23,433 nucleotides of DNA from an uncultured Lachnospiraceae bacterium (GCA_910577835.1 CAJTOU010000030.1:1-23433), one strand, 5' to 3'; shown: positions 6,958 to 15,191, numbered from the stretch's first letter. Program-made: numbers and translations. Notes: generated by a model not told the origin, from the letters alone.

Positions 6958-7761
6958 TTATTTCAACTTCCCATAAGCATTTCTAATTACCCCACCAGAA
7001 AGCAAATGTTTCTTCACATTTCTTTGAAGCGAAGTTTCTTCAGGAAGTTTTTGTAAATCAATAGACTTTGTATAAAACAACCATTCAATAAATTCCATAT
7101 CTACCTCACCTTCATCGAATATTTCAAAGCGATTTTGAAAACTAACAATATTAGACTTTTCATTTAACATTTTCTGCAGCCCTCTGTCAAGCAGCCAAGA
7201 ATGACAGTAATATTCTACATTTTTCAATTCCGAATAATATCTCTTGAAAAATTCTTCAGCCTCTGCTAATGATTTATCTACAACACTTGGAGAAAAATCA
7301 GCGTCAGAGGGGATATGAATAGAAATAACGACTATATCATCAACATGCTTAATTTCATATTCAAGCGCACCAATCCTAAATAAATGTCCTCCAGACTGGC
7401 GAGTTGTCCACCAATATCTGTCAAAATATAATCTTCCTGTCATTTCATAAGTTTCATTAATAAACCTTGTGTAGCATTTCATCGTATCAAAATAGATATT
7501 ATCACTAATTCCTTTCACCTTGTAAACATCATAGATATCCACAGATGCTTTAAGCATACAGGTAAGTATTTTTATATTATCAACATCATCTCCAAGAATT
7601 GCCTGTAATTCTATTTGTGCATCCTTCATTTTTTCATATATTAAAAATTCTTTTAGCTGTTTACTAACTATATCAAAGTTAAAATTATTATAAAAATCAA
7701 TAACACATTTTTTTATTTCAGGTTGTAAATTTATTTGTAAGCAAAGAGTTAAAACATCCAT
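6958..7761 (-). CDS. Acyltransferase-domain protein of the GNAT-like C-terminal (DUF5596) type
   Basis: The 267-residue soluble protein resembles the clostridial acyltransferase-domain family with an all-alpha N-terminal part (residues 1-125) and a GNAT-like C-terminal domain. The recognisable stretch is FINETYEMTGRLYFDRYWW, then the core strands with ISIHIPSDADFSP and the helix after SVVDKSLAEAEEFF. The SWLLDRGLQKML segment, near residues 188-199, is also family-like. Substrate and reaction are unknown. AGGAG lies 9 nt before the ATG. It stands alone between the ICE end and purH, is more AT-rich than purH, and may have arrived with the accessory DNA. The family call is from memory and of moderate certainty. 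Confidence 0.6.
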   Translation of the reverse strand: MDVLTLCLQINLQPEIKKCVIDFYNNFNFDIVSKQLKEFLIYEKMKDAQIELQAILGDDVDNIKILTCMLKASVDIYDVYKVKGISDNIYFDTMKCYTRFINETYEMTGRLYFDRYWWTTRQSGGHLFRIGALEYEIKHVDDIVVISIHIPSDADFSPSVVDKSLAEAEEFFKRYYSELKNVEYYCHSWLLDRGLQKMLNEKSNIVSFQNRFEIFDEGEVDMEFIEWLFYTKSIDLQKLPEETSLQRNVKKHLLSGGVIRNAYGKLK

Positions 7762-7790
7762 TTACCTAATCTCCTGTAATGAACTATTTC

Positions 7791-7836
7791 CCTGCTTAAC
7801 TTCTCTTGAAGCAGGGGTTTCCTGCTTTCTATGCAA
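7791..7836. repeat. Compact nested inverted repeat, possible IS200/IS605-type end relic
   Basis: CCCTGCTT and AAGCAGGG form an 8-bp stem with a 10-12-nt loop. A third arm (CCTGCTT after GGGGTTT) can pair with the same AAGCAGG as an alternative hairpin. There is no T-run, so it is a poor terminator for purH. IS200/IS605-family elements have such subterminal palindromes, but no transposase or TnpB gene is nearby. Confidence 0.3.
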
Positions 7837-7893
7837 ATATTGAGTGTTTTTTTCATACTATCAAAAAATCATGCAACACTATTTTCAGTATTT

Positions 7894-9072
7894 TTAATGA
7901 TGAAACAACCGAATCCCCGTAAACGCCATTACCATATCATATTTATCCGCGCATTCAATCACCAAATCATCTCTTACTGAGCCTCCCGGCTGTGCAATAT
8001 ATTTTACTCCGCTCTTATGTGCTCTCTCAATATTATCAGAAAACGGGAAAAACGCGTCTGAACCGCAGATAACATCCTGATTTTTATCCAGCCATGCTCT
8101 CTTCTCCTCTGCCGTAAACACAGGCGGCTTTTCCTTAAACACTTTCTGCCATGCCCCGTCAGCCAACACATCCATATATTCATCACCAATATATACATCT
8201 ATCGCATTATCCCTGTCCGCGCGCCCCAGTTTATCCACAAACTTCAGTCCCAAAACCTGTGGAGACTGACGCAGAAACCAGTTATCTGCCTTCTGTCCTG
8301 CCAGTCTGGTACAGTGAATCCTTGACTGCTGCCCCGCACCGATACCAATTGCCTGTCCGTTCTTTACATAACACACAGAATTTGATTGTGTATACTTTAA
8401 AGTAATCAGTGAAATCTTCATATCAATCAGCGCAGATGCCGGTATTTCCTTATTCCTTGTCACAATATTTGATAACAAATCCCCATTGACATCCAGCTCA
8501 TTGCGCCCCTGTTCAAAGGTTATTCCAAATACCTGCTTTTTCTCCAGCTCTGCCGGCACATAAGAAGCGTTTATCTGAATCACAGTATAATTTCCTTTTT
8601 TCTTTTCCTTTAACAGCGCCAGTGCCTCATCTGTATATCCCGGAGCAATTACTCCGTCAGACACCTCACGCTTAATCAGTCTGGCAGTATCCACATCACA
8701 CACATCAGACAAGGCAATAAAATCTCCAAACGACGACATTCTGTCTGCTCCTCTTGCCCTTGCATAGGCACTTGCCAGCGGTGAAAGGTCTCCTAAATCA
8801 TCTACCCAGTAAATCTTCGCAAGTGTCTCGTCTAAAGGAAGCCCTACTGCTGCACCTGCCGGTGAAACATGCTTAAAAGACGTCGCTGCCGGAAGCTTTG
8901 TAGCCGCCTTTAATTCGGAAACAAGCTGCCAGCCGTTAAATGCATCAAGAAAATTAATATATCCCGGTTTCCCGTTTAACACTGTTACCGGAAGCTCGCT
9001 TCCATCCTCCATAAAGATTCTTGAAGGCTTCTGATTTGGATTGCATCCATATTTTAACTGAATTTCTTTCAT
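7894..9072 (-). CDS. purH: AICAR transformylase, monofunctional PurH-type
   Basis: This enzyme transfers the formyl group of 10-formyl-THF to AICAR (ZMP), giving FAICAR, the ninth step of de novo IMP synthesis in the cytosol. The 392 residues correspond only to the transformylase half of bifunctional PurH. The catalytic KH pair is visible as Lys67-His68 in SFKHVSPAG, and the substrate-binding stretch is GIGAGQQSRIHCTRLAG (about 245-262). The N-terminal IMP cyclohydrolase (MGS-like) domain is absent; that activity is supplied by the gene just upstream (PurO type). The ATG has AAAGGAG 7 nt before it. It lies 194 bp after purO on the same strand and is probably cotranscribed under the ZTP riboswitch. 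The gap holds a tandem repeat. Confidence 0.95.
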   Translation of the reverse strand: MKEIQLKYGCNPNQKPSRIFMEDGSELPVTVLNGKPGYINFLDAFNGWQLVSELKAATKLPAATSFKHVSPAGAAVGLPLDETLAKIYWVDDLGDLSPLASAYARARGADRMSSFGDFIALSDVCDVDTARLIKREVSDGVIAPGYTDEALALLKEKKKGNYTVIQINASYVPAELEKKQVFGITFEQGRNELDVNGDLLSNIVTRNKEIPASALIDMKISLITLKYTQSNSVCYVKNGQAIGIGAGQQSRIHCTRLAGQKADNWFLRQSPQVLGLKFVDKLGRADRDNAIDVYIGDEYMDVLADGAWQKVFKEKPPVFTAEEKRAWLDKNQDVICGSDAFFPFSDNIERAHKSGVKYIAQPGGSVRDDLVIECADKYDMVMAFTGIRLFHH

Positions 9073-9145
9073 TGTTTTGCTCCTTTTTCTAATTATTCTG
9101 TTTACAAATTCCTGTTTTTATATTTCCTGTTCATATTTTGTGTTA

Positions 9146-9237
9146 ATCTATTCTGCTTCTGACTTTTTTCATTTGTACTCTCTGCTTATCTATTCTGCTT
9201 CTGACTTTCCCATTTGTACTTTCTGCTTATCTATTCC
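9146..9237. repeat. Tandem repeat of about 42 bp, 2.2 copies, between purO and purH
   Basis: Copies begin at 9146, 9188 and 9229 (the last partial), each starting ATCTATTC and containing GCTTCTGAC and CATTTGTACT. The first two differ by a few bases and one deletion (42 and 41 bp). On the transcribed strand they lie between the purO stop and the purH ribosome site, so they are part of the purO-purH spacer RNA. No protein is evident in them. Confidence 0.85.
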
Positions 9238-9266
9238 ATTTTTAAATTTCCTATTGATATACATCT

Positions 9267-9983
9267 CTATTTATTCTTATTTATAATCCTCGTTTCACAC
9301 GCTCCACTTTCAATATCAATAAATCTCACAAACAGCGATACTCTGTTATCCTCATTCAAATTTGTCCATATCACATTTGCCACAGTATCAATATCGTCGC
9401 TTCTCATTTCCACAAGCTTCGGTTCACCTTCAAAGCTTGGCAGCGGATTGCCGTCATGCATATAAGTATGCAGAAAACGCCCCTCACCGGCCGGAGGATT
9501 ATCGTAAGAAAATGTATATCTGTTGCAGCAGTCAGGATTCCCATTATTACTTTTTAATATAGACATAGAATACTCAAACTTTCCATTTTCTACATGAACA
9601 ATACTCGAAATTCTTGGTGTAAAATTTGGACCGTCCGGCTCAAACTCGCGTGTTCTCAACGCCTGCTCAAAGGTAAGTCCTTCGCTCATCTTTTCATAAA
9701 TCGTATCTGTCTGGTCGCCGTTTGTCACAATCGTCTGATTTCCCATTACTCTCACCGGTGCATAGATAATCAAACTTGGGTCCTCTAATTTAGAAGGGTC
9801 AAACGCCTGTGTACGGATTCCCTCTCCGTCTTCTACAAACACTCTGTTTCTGCTGTTTGAACTTCTTCCCATAATAAAATACGCCATAACCGCCGTCTTT
9901 CCATCTTTCGACCTTCCGATAATAATTCCTCTGCCCGGATAAGCATTATTCTTTAACTCATGATATAATGACATTTTTTTCAT
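9267..9983 (-). CDS. purO: IMP cyclohydrolase, PurO type
   Basis: The protein has the fold signature of archaeal-type PurO, which closes FAICAR to IMP, the last step of de novo purine synthesis. The N-terminus NAYPGRGIIIGRS, the segment AYFIMGRSSNSRNRVF and the MGNQTIVTNGDQTDT stretch are characteristic. The frame is open upstream to 10160, but that extension translates the riboswitch and terminator. The ATG at 9983 with GAGAGG 6 nt upstream is the start, giving 238 residues. A second ATG at 9974 is possible. With the transformylase gene downstream, the two proteins replace one bifunctional PurH. Expression should depend on the ZTP riboswitch at 10142-10229. Confidence 0.92.
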   Translation of the reverse strand: MKKMSLYHELKNNAYPGRGIIIGRSKDGKTAVMAYFIMGRSSNSRNRVFVEDGEGIRTQAFDPSKLEDPSLIIYAPVRVMGNQTIVTNGDQTDTIYEKMSEGLTFEQALRTREFEPDGPNFTPRISSIVHVENGKFEYSMSILKSNNGNPDCCNRYTFSYDNPPAGEGRFLHTYMHDGNPLPSFEGEPKLVEMRSDDIDTVANVIWTNLNEDNRVSLFVRFIDIESGACETRIINKNK

Positions 9984-10102
9984 TTCTTTCCTCTCTTTCT
10001 GCCATTTTGGCATGTAAAATTTTTTGTTTTGACATACAAACAGCCAAATTCTGATTACATTGATTATATTATACAACCAACACATGATATTGATTGCCCA
10101 TA

Positions 10103-10157
10103 AAACAAAAAGACCGGCCTTCTGGGCGCACAAATTCGTACACGCCCAGGCGGTCGG
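10103..10157 (-). terminator. Riboswitch-controlled intrinsic terminator
   Basis: On the minus strand the sequence starting GACCGCCTGGGCG (from 10154) pairs with the CGCCCAG...GGCCGGTC arm (10126-10112) around a loop of about 14 nt, and is followed by TTTTTGTTTT. The 5' arm is also the conserved 3' element of the ZTP aptamer, so aptamer and terminator exclude each other: ligand binding should permit read-through into purO. Confidence 0.9.
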
Positions 10158-10229
10158 CATTTTTTTAATTCGTACTCCCTACAGGTTCCCTGCTACTGAC
10201 ATCGTCAGTTTTTCCGCCAGTCATACGAA
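10142..10229 (-). ncRNA. ZTP (pfl) riboswitch aptamer upstream of purO-purH
   Basis: The minus-strand RNA contains the conserved blocks of the pfl motif in order. TTCGTATGACTGGCGG (10229-10214) gives the 5' side of P1 and the GACTGGCGG core. A small stem-loop (CTGACGATGTCAG) is followed by GGGAACC, then GGGAGTACGAA closes P1, and a short A-rich linker leads to GCCGACCGCCTGGGC (from 10157). These aptamers bind ZTP/ZMP, which accumulate when 10-formyl-THF is short. The neighbours fit perfectly: the genes downstream use ZMP and its formylated product. Transcriptional control by termination is visible in the sequence. Confidence 0.95.
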
Positions 10230-10240
10230 CAGATATATTT

Positions 10241-10269
10241 AATATACATGAAAATCATAAATATTTCAA
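10241..10269 (-). promoter_or_regulatory. Sigma-A promoter for the ZTP riboswitch-purO-purH unit
   Basis: TTGAAA (10264-10269) and TATATT (10241-10246) are separated by 17 nt on the minus strand. Transcription would begin near 10234, just before the aptamer. The promoter is only about 40 nt past the stop of the hydrogenase-like gene, and I see no terminator in between. The stretch 9984-10308 thus holds promoter, aptamer, terminator and an 80-nt leader, but no gene. Confidence 0.75.
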
Positions 10270-10308
10270 GAACTTTTTAGGAAAATTTGTTATTATTTGG
10301 TGTATCAT

Positions 10309-12237
10309 TTATTGCAAAATCATACTTGTTCTGTCAATTACTTCCTGAACCCTGTTCGCAATCTCCGATACCTTTAGCATTGTTTCCTGTATGCCTTTGC
10401 CTTTATCCGAGGACAGGTTCACATTCTCTATCGTTGTATTTACCACCTTCATCAGCTCCGTGATTTCATGGTTAAAATTCTCCACCACGATATTTACCTT
10501 GTCAATTGCCTGATGAATCCCCTGGTCATTCTCCTTTGCGCTTCCCACAGATGCCTTTGAATTTTCCGACAATTCTCTAATATTTGTCGCTACCACAGAA
10601 AATCCTCTTCCCACTTCTCCTGCTCTTGCTGCCTCAATCGCTGCATTTAACGAAAGCAGATTTATCTTTCCCGCTATCTTTTCCACATCCTGTGTCATCT
10701 GATTATACTTCTGAATATTCTGATTAATATCCTTCATGGAATCAACAATATTCTGATTCAGAGTATTTAATTCACCCATATGTTCCACAACAGTTCCCAT
10801 ATTGTCTGTGCTGTTCTGTCCTGATTCCCAGATTTGGACAGCCTGCTCCTTTACCAGCAGAATATTATCTGTAAGCTCTCCAAAAATCGTCAAAAGCTCC
10901 TGATTCATTGACAGCACTTCTGTATTTACTTCTGTCACCTTCTGCCTCTCCTTGCGGACCATTTTCATCATATACTGATTACAGTTTTCCTTCTCATTAA
11001 TTCCCCGTGCCAGTGCTGCCGCCATTTCACGGCAAGATGCATATCCACATGCGTGACAGTCAAAGTTGCGCTCCGTGTCCGTATATTTTTCCATCTCCTT
11101 ATAGGACTGCTCAATCATCTTCTCAGACACTTTGATTCGCTGTACATTATGCGGCTTGTACTGCCGTATAAAATCCGCGAGCTTCAGGTTTTTATCAAAA
11201 TCTGCAAACTGCTTATCCACACCCCTTTTGGTCACATTTGCTTTGCGGACCTTCCGCGCATAAGTTTCCACATGATGCATAATATCATTCATCTCAAACC
11301 GCTGATAATGAACTCCAGTTGCCGGACCTCCATTACATCCCGTCTCGCAGTTCAGCACATCAAACACATCCGGCAGAAACTCCTGTTTCTGGTCTAAATA
11401 AAGGTCCAAATCATGATACAGCCTGTTTGCTCCTTCTGAAGTAATTACCTCCATTTCAGGATTGTGAATCAGAAGATTTTTCATCAGTCCGCCCGGCTTT
11501 GGATAAATCGCCCCTTCCAGTCCCTGATATTCGTCAAACTCAAATTCACTGTATATTTTTATTTTCGGAAGCTCCACCTCTGTTTTCTCAAAATACGTCT
11601 TTAAATGTGCCATTGTAACATTATAATCAATCAGTCCAGTTTCGTGAAATTCGTCGGCCTTTGCGATACAAGGTGACAACGCTGCGATTTTTCCCTTAAA
11701 TCCCAGTACCTTCTTAATATAAACCGCCAGACATGCCATTGGACTGTGTACCGGCGACAGATTTTTTAAAAGCTCTGGCTTATGACGCAGCACATAATTT
11801 ACCACTGCTGCACATGGCTGTGAAATCAGCTTTGCCCCCGGATGCGCCTGAAGATATCTGATATGCGCCCATGTACAGATATCTGCGCCATAGGATACAT
11901 CATAAATCTTCTCGATTCCCTGATTGCGCAGCCACTGCAGAACATGTCTCCAGTTTCCGTCAAATGCAATTTTTATCGAAGGCGCTGCAATCACCGCAAT
12001 TTCCTTTTTTGCCTTTAAATCCTCCAGAAATGTTTCAATATCATCTTCAAAGCTTCGGGAGCCATGTGAACAGGTGCGAATACATTCCCCACAGCGAATA
12101 CATTTTTCATCGTCAATCAGAATACGAAGCTTTCCCTCTTCATCTTTTCTGGCAATATTTGCATCCTCCACCGGACAGGCACGCACACATGCATTACAGC
12201 CTACGCATTTATCCTTATCTACATTAATAACACTCAT
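10309..12237 (-). CDS. Sensory [FeFe]-hydrogenase-like protein fused to a chemotaxis signalling domain (paralogue 1)
   Basis: The 642 residues show four parts. Two 4Fe-4S ferredoxin motifs lie at Cys11/14/17/21 and Cys46/49/52/56. An [FeFe]-hydrogenase large-subunit domain (about 80-310) has L1 SQPCAAVV (Cys142), L2 SPCIAKADEF (Cys190) and L3 LNCETGCNGG (Cys297, Cys301). A 4Fe-4S domain CHACGYASC lies at 394-402 with a fourth Cys at 419. A methyl-accepting chemotaxis tail (about 440-640) has the tip NLLSLNAAIEAARAGE. L1 has one Cys where catalytic enzymes have two, and L3 is shortened, as in sensory HydS-type proteins. There is no membrane segment, so it should be a cytoplasmic redox or H2 sensor feeding CheA. 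It lies 28 bp after the GH42 gene on the same strand and is probably cotranscribed. GGAGG precedes the ATG. Confidence 0.9.
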   Translation of the reverse strand: MSVINVDKDKCVGCNACVRACPVEDANIARKDEEGKLRILIDDEKCIRCGECIRTCSHGSRSFEDDIETFLEDLKAKKEIAVIAAPSIKIAFDGNWRHVLQWLRNQGIEKIYDVSYGADICTWAHIRYLQAHPGAKLISQPCAAVVNYVLRHKPELLKNLSPVHSPMACLAVYIKKVLGFKGKIAALSPCIAKADEFHETGLIDYNVTMAHLKTYFEKTEVELPKIKIYSEFEFDEYQGLEGAIYPKPGGLMKNLLIHNPEMEVITSEGANRLYHDLDLYLDQKQEFLPDVFDVLNCETGCNGGPATGVHYQRFEMNDIMHHVETYARKVRKANVTKRGVDKQFADFDKNLKLADFIRQYKPHNVQRIKVSEKMIEQSYKEMEKYTDTERNFDCHACGYASCREMAAALARGINEKENCNQYMMKMVRKERQKVTEVNTEVLSMNQELLTIFGELTDNILLVKEQAVQIWESGQNSTDNMGTVVEHMGELNTLNQNIVDSMKDINQNIQKYNQMTQDVEKIAGKINLLSLNAAIEAARAGEVGRGFSVVATNIRELSENSKASVGSAKENDQGIHQAIDKVNIVVENFNHEITELMKVVNTTIENVNLSSDKGKGIQETMLKVSEIANRVQEVIDRTSMILQ

Positions 12238-12265
12238 TTTACATTTTCCTCCTCCGTAAAGTAAT

Positions 12266-14347
12266 CTACGATTTTTTCTGAATTTCTATAATATCGTATT
12301 CATATTTCCCAAAATGAAGTGTCTGTGTCATCATTTCCTTATTTATCAGGCTGATAGGTGAACAATCCATAACACTGTCTTCAAGCTCTACCTCCTGAAC
12401 CCCTTCGCTGTAATTCATAAAAAACAGATATTCTTTATCCTCACTGCAGCGTCTGGTTATGGAAAGTCCCTTTTTCATCTCTTTTACAGGCGGTGTCAAA
12501 ATACCGATGGTCTTTACCAATGAATGATAAAATTCCTCAAGAAAATCGTCTTCTGTCCGTGTGGCAATATAATAACAGCAGCCTTTTCCATACTGATGTT
12601 TTGTCACAGCCGGCATTCCTTTATAAAAATCATCTCCATAACACGCAATTACTTCTGTTCCCTCTTTTGCATGAATAATTTCACAAAAATCTCTGCATTT
12701 ATAAGAAGTATTTTTAAAATATTTTGCATACTCCTCTTTTATCTGTATCTGATTTATATCTGTATCATATAAAGGGTCTATTTCCTCTGCCCATATACCT
12801 GCTGCCTCCATCAGTCCGTTTCCCGGAAAACCGCCAGTAAAGCATTTGTCTGTCTCGTCCACATTTCCGGTACAGTAGGTAAATACCACATTTCCGCCAT
12901 TATATATGTATTCTTTGATTCTTTCTGCTGTTTCCGGCCTCAGCATATAAAGCATCGGAGCCACCACCAGTTTATAACCGGTCATTTCCTGAGTCATATC
13001 ATTCACATCTGTTGAAATTCCCATATTCCAGAATGCTCTGTGATGCTTTTTGCAGGTCTGCTCATAATTTCTTCTGTCATTCAATCCCTGAAGATTATCA
13101 ACCGCCCATCGATTTTCCCAGTCATAAATAACTGCTACCTCTGTTTGTGGAAATGTACCCACAATACTATCCAGCTTCTTTAAATTTTCTCCCAGTTTTG
13201 CCACTTCACGAAATACCCTTGTATCTTCCTTTCCATAGTGGTCTACCACTGCTCCGTGAAATTTCTCGCTCGCCCCGCGGCCTTTTCTCCACTGAAAATA
13301 CTGCACACTGTCTGAACCATGGGCCACTGCCTGTATGGAAGCCAGTTCATGTACTCCCGGTCTTTTTAATTTGCATACTCTCTGCCAGTTTACCTGACTT
13401 GGCGTACTTTCCATAAGAAGAAACGGTTTATGCTTTAAGGAGCGGTTCAAATCGTGAATAAAAGCTGTCTTTGCCGCAGTATCTGCAAAAGATTCATAAT
13501 CATTATGCCAGTCCGGATAGCTGTCCCATGACACAACATCAATATACTTTGACAAATACCACTGGTCAAAACCCGGATAAGTTCCCATAAGATTTGTAGT
13601 AACCGGAATATCTGGTGTAATCTCTTTTAACGGTTTTATCTCATTCTTCATAAATTCCGTTGTCTGATAAGTGACAAACCTCATCCAGTCAATATTTAAT
13701 CCATGAATTTCCATTTCTCCATGAGGACATGGAGATTCGATTTCATCAAAGTCTGAAAACTCATGACTCCAGAATCTTGTCCACCATCTGCTGTTCAGCT
13801 CATGAATATCATTGTGATATCTGTTTTTCAGCCATTCCCTAAAAGCATTCTGACATAGCGGGCAATGACATTCTCCTCCATATTCATTTGATATATGCCA
13901 CAGCTTTAACGCTTTTCTTTTCCCATAACGCTCTGCAAGCATTTTATTCATCTGTGCAGTCTTTTCTCTGTAATATGGAGCAGTATAGCAATGATTGTGC
14001 CTTTCTCCATGAAGATTTCTTACACGGTCGGAGTTCATACGAAGCACCTCCGGATGATTTTTATCCATCCACGCCGGCCTTGCTCCTGACGGGGTCGCCA
14101 GAAATGCGCCGATTCCATTTGCTTCCAGCCTGTCAAAAAGCTCATCCAGCCATTCTAGGGTATAAACTCCCTCCTCCGGCTCCAATGCCTTCCATGCAAA
14201 AATACCGATGGAAACTACATTGATACCGGCAAGCTTCATCAATCTGACATCTTCCTTTAAAACCTCCGGCATATCAAGCCACTGGTCCGGATTATAATCT
14301 CCCCCATGAAGAATATGTGGCATATCCTTTATAATTGATTGAAACAT
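12266..14347 (-). CDS. GH42 beta-galactosidase
   Basis: The 693-residue protein has the full family 42 architecture: a TIM barrel (about 10-390) beginning HGGDYNPDQW, a trimerisation domain (about 400-610) with a CTGNVDETD segment, and a small C-terminal beta domain. The acid/base Glu155 is in WHISNEYGG and the nucleophile Glu313 is in LLMESTPS. The zinc-type Cys cluster is present at Cys120, Cys160, Cys162 and Cys165. It hydrolyses terminal beta-galactosides, usually short plant or host oligosaccharides, and having no signal peptide it acts in the cytoplasm. No transporter is next to it. AAAGGAG lies 7 nt before the ATG, behind a promoter at 14381-14409. The hydrogenase-like sensor follows closely. 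Confidence 0.95.
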   Translation of the reverse strand: MFQSIIKDMPHILHGGDYNPDQWLDMPEVLKEDVRLMKLAGINVVSIGIFAWKALEPEEGVYTLEWLDELFDRLEANGIGAFLATPSGARPAWMDKNHPEVLRMNSDRVRNLHGERHNHCYTAPYYREKTAQMNKMLAERYGKRKALKLWHISNEYGGECHCPLCQNAFREWLKNRYHNDIHELNSRWWTRFWSHEFSDFDEIESPCPHGEMEIHGLNIDWMRFVTYQTTEFMKNEIKPLKEITPDIPVTTNLMGTYPGFDQWYLSKYIDVVSWDSYPDWHNDYESFADTAAKTAFIHDLNRSLKHKPFLLMESTPSQVNWQRVCKLKRPGVHELASIQAVAHGSDSVQYFQWRKGRGASEKFHGAVVDHYGKEDTRVFREVAKLGENLKKLDSIVGTFPQTEVAVIYDWENRWAVDNLQGLNDRRNYEQTCKKHHRAFWNMGISTDVNDMTQEMTGYKLVVAPMLYMLRPETAERIKEYIYNGGNVVFTYCTGNVDETDKCFTGGFPGNGLMEAAGIWAEEIDPLYDTDINQIQIKEEYAKYFKNTSYKCRDFCEIIHAKEGTEVIACYGDDFYKGMPAVTKHQYGKGCCYYIATRTEDDFLEEFYHSLVKTIGILTPPVKEMKKGLSITRRCSEDKEYLFFMNYSEGVQEVELEDSVMDCSPISLINKEMMTQTLHFGKYEYDIIEIQKKS

Positions 14348-14380
14348 ATATATCTCCTTTCATCTTCCAAAATATATATT

Positions 14381-14409
14381 ATTCTATCATATAAAATGGA
14401 GTATCACAA
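14381..14409 (-). promoter_or_regulatory. Sigma-A promoter for the GH42-sensor unit
   Basis: TTGTGA (14404-14409) and TAGAAT (14381-14386) lie 17 nt apart on the minus strand, 34 nt before the GH42 start codon. No clear operator or cre-like palindrome is seen nearby. Confidence 0.65.
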
Positions 14410-14507
14410 GAATTTTGTCAGAAAAGTAAAGAAGAATATAACAGGAAAATATGACAGAAAAGAGTTTACAGAACATAATAAAAACAGTCTTTCAAAGCAA
14501 AACCAGT

Positions 14508-14571
14508 AAAAACGCCGACATTATATACAGTACTTTGATTGGAAAAGAAATACTGTAAATTTAATGTCGGC
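14508..14571 (-). terminator. Long hairpin terminator after the coat-protein genes
   Basis: GCCGACATTA (14514-14523) pairs with TAATGTCGGC (14562-14571), and after an internal loop ACAGTA pairs with TACTGT (14527-14532 with 14551-14556). On the minus strand it is followed by GTTTTTA. It ends the coat-protein pair that stops at 14608. Confidence 0.75.
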
Positions 14572-14607
14572 TAATATCACCAAGCGGGAATATTGATTAC
14601 AATCCGC

Positions 14608-14871
14608 CTATTTTACACACTGGCTGTATTGCTGCTTCAGCTCCTGAACTTTCTCCTGCTGTGCTGCCGGTGTTGGATAAAGTCCCTGCTCATGCATCAT
14701 GTTAAATACATCCTGCTGAATCTGATGTTCCTGTCCCAGAATATGCAGAAAAGTATTTCTTACATCATCATGCACACATTCATTTGAAAAATTATTAAAC
14801 ACATTTGTAGCTGCCTTTTCTGCTGCCAGCGCATCTCCAAGTATTTCTTTTTCTGTATAAATTCCTGCCAT
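14608..14871 (-). CDS. CotF-family spore coat protein
   Basis: The 87-residue protein starts MAGIYTEKEILGDALAAEKAATNVF and has the ferritin-like helical pattern of CotF/PF07875 proteins, with the conserved alternation of helices and HILGQEHQIQQDVFNMM. A short Gln-rich tail follows. Such proteins are structural components of the spore coat in Bacilli and Clostridia, made late in the mother cell. GGAGGG precedes the ATG by 7 nt. It begins 12 bp after the smaller coat-like gene upstream, and a strong hairpin follows. A sporulation sigma factor probably drives the pair, but I cannot place a convincing sigma-E or sigma-K promoter. Confidence 0.85.
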   Translation of the reverse strand: MAGIYTEKEILGDALAAEKAATNVFNNFSNECVHDDVRNTFLHILGQEHQIQQDVFNMMHEQGLYPTPAAQQEKVQELKQQYSQCVK

Positions 14872-14883
14872 TGTTGTTCCCTC

Positions 14884-15069
14884 CTAAGATAATTTTGAAT
14901 ACAGCTCGTTAAAATGTCCCTGATGCATATTGGAAATATCCATCATTTTGCTTTTCAGTTCCATTGTCTCGGCATGCTCGGAAAGCATCTGGAATTTTTT
15001 GACCAGAAGGTCTTCTTCACTTAATAAATCCTTCAGTGCGGATAATTCTCTTTCTGATAACTGTGTCAT
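14884..15069 (-). CDS. Small CotF-like coat protein
   Basis: The 61-residue protein MTQLSERELSALKDLLSEEDLLVKKF is all-helical and resembles the N-terminal half of CotF-type coat proteins. In many Clostridia genomes a short protein of this sort is found next to a CotF homologue, as here. GGAGG lies 8 nt before the ATG. The two genes form an operon with a 12-bp gap and the products may form a two-part helical bundle, which is inference. It is divergent from the second hydrogenase-like gene, with 226 bp between start codons. Confidence 0.75.
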   Translation of the reverse strand: MTQLSERELSALKDLLSEEDLLVKKFQMLSEHAETMELKSKMMDISNMHQGHFNELYSKLS

Positions 15070-15162
15070 TGTATTGCCTCCTTATATTGTATTGCTCTAC
15101 TAGTATCTTCTGAAAAAAACTTTTTATACTTTATCTTTACGAATTATCAAAGGAACTTTTAC

Positions 15163-15191
15163 TTGCAATCTATTCCTAAAAAAGTTATAAT
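15163..15191 (+). promoter_or_regulatory. Sigma-A promoter for the second sensory hydrogenase-like gene
   Basis: TTGCAA (15163-15168) and perfect TATAAT (15186-15191) are 17 nt apart. The transcript would begin near 15198, leaving an AT-rich leader of about 100 nt without visible structure before GGAGAC and the ATG at 15296. Confidence 0.7.

Noticed and set aside
9077..9286. Plus-strand frame of 69 codons through the purO-purH spacer
   Set aside because: Low-complexity Phe/Leu/Ser translation of the tandem repeat, with no ribosome site.
9984..10160. Longer start for PurO (297 residues, from 10160)
   Set aside because: The extension translates the riboswitch terminator and leader, has no ribosome site and no family similarity. 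The ATG at 9983 has a good site.
14514..14571. Large imperfect hairpin as an integron attC site or MITE
   Set aside because: No integrase, no repeat copies seen in the window, and it lies directly after the coat genes with a T-run on the correct strand, so a terminator explains it.
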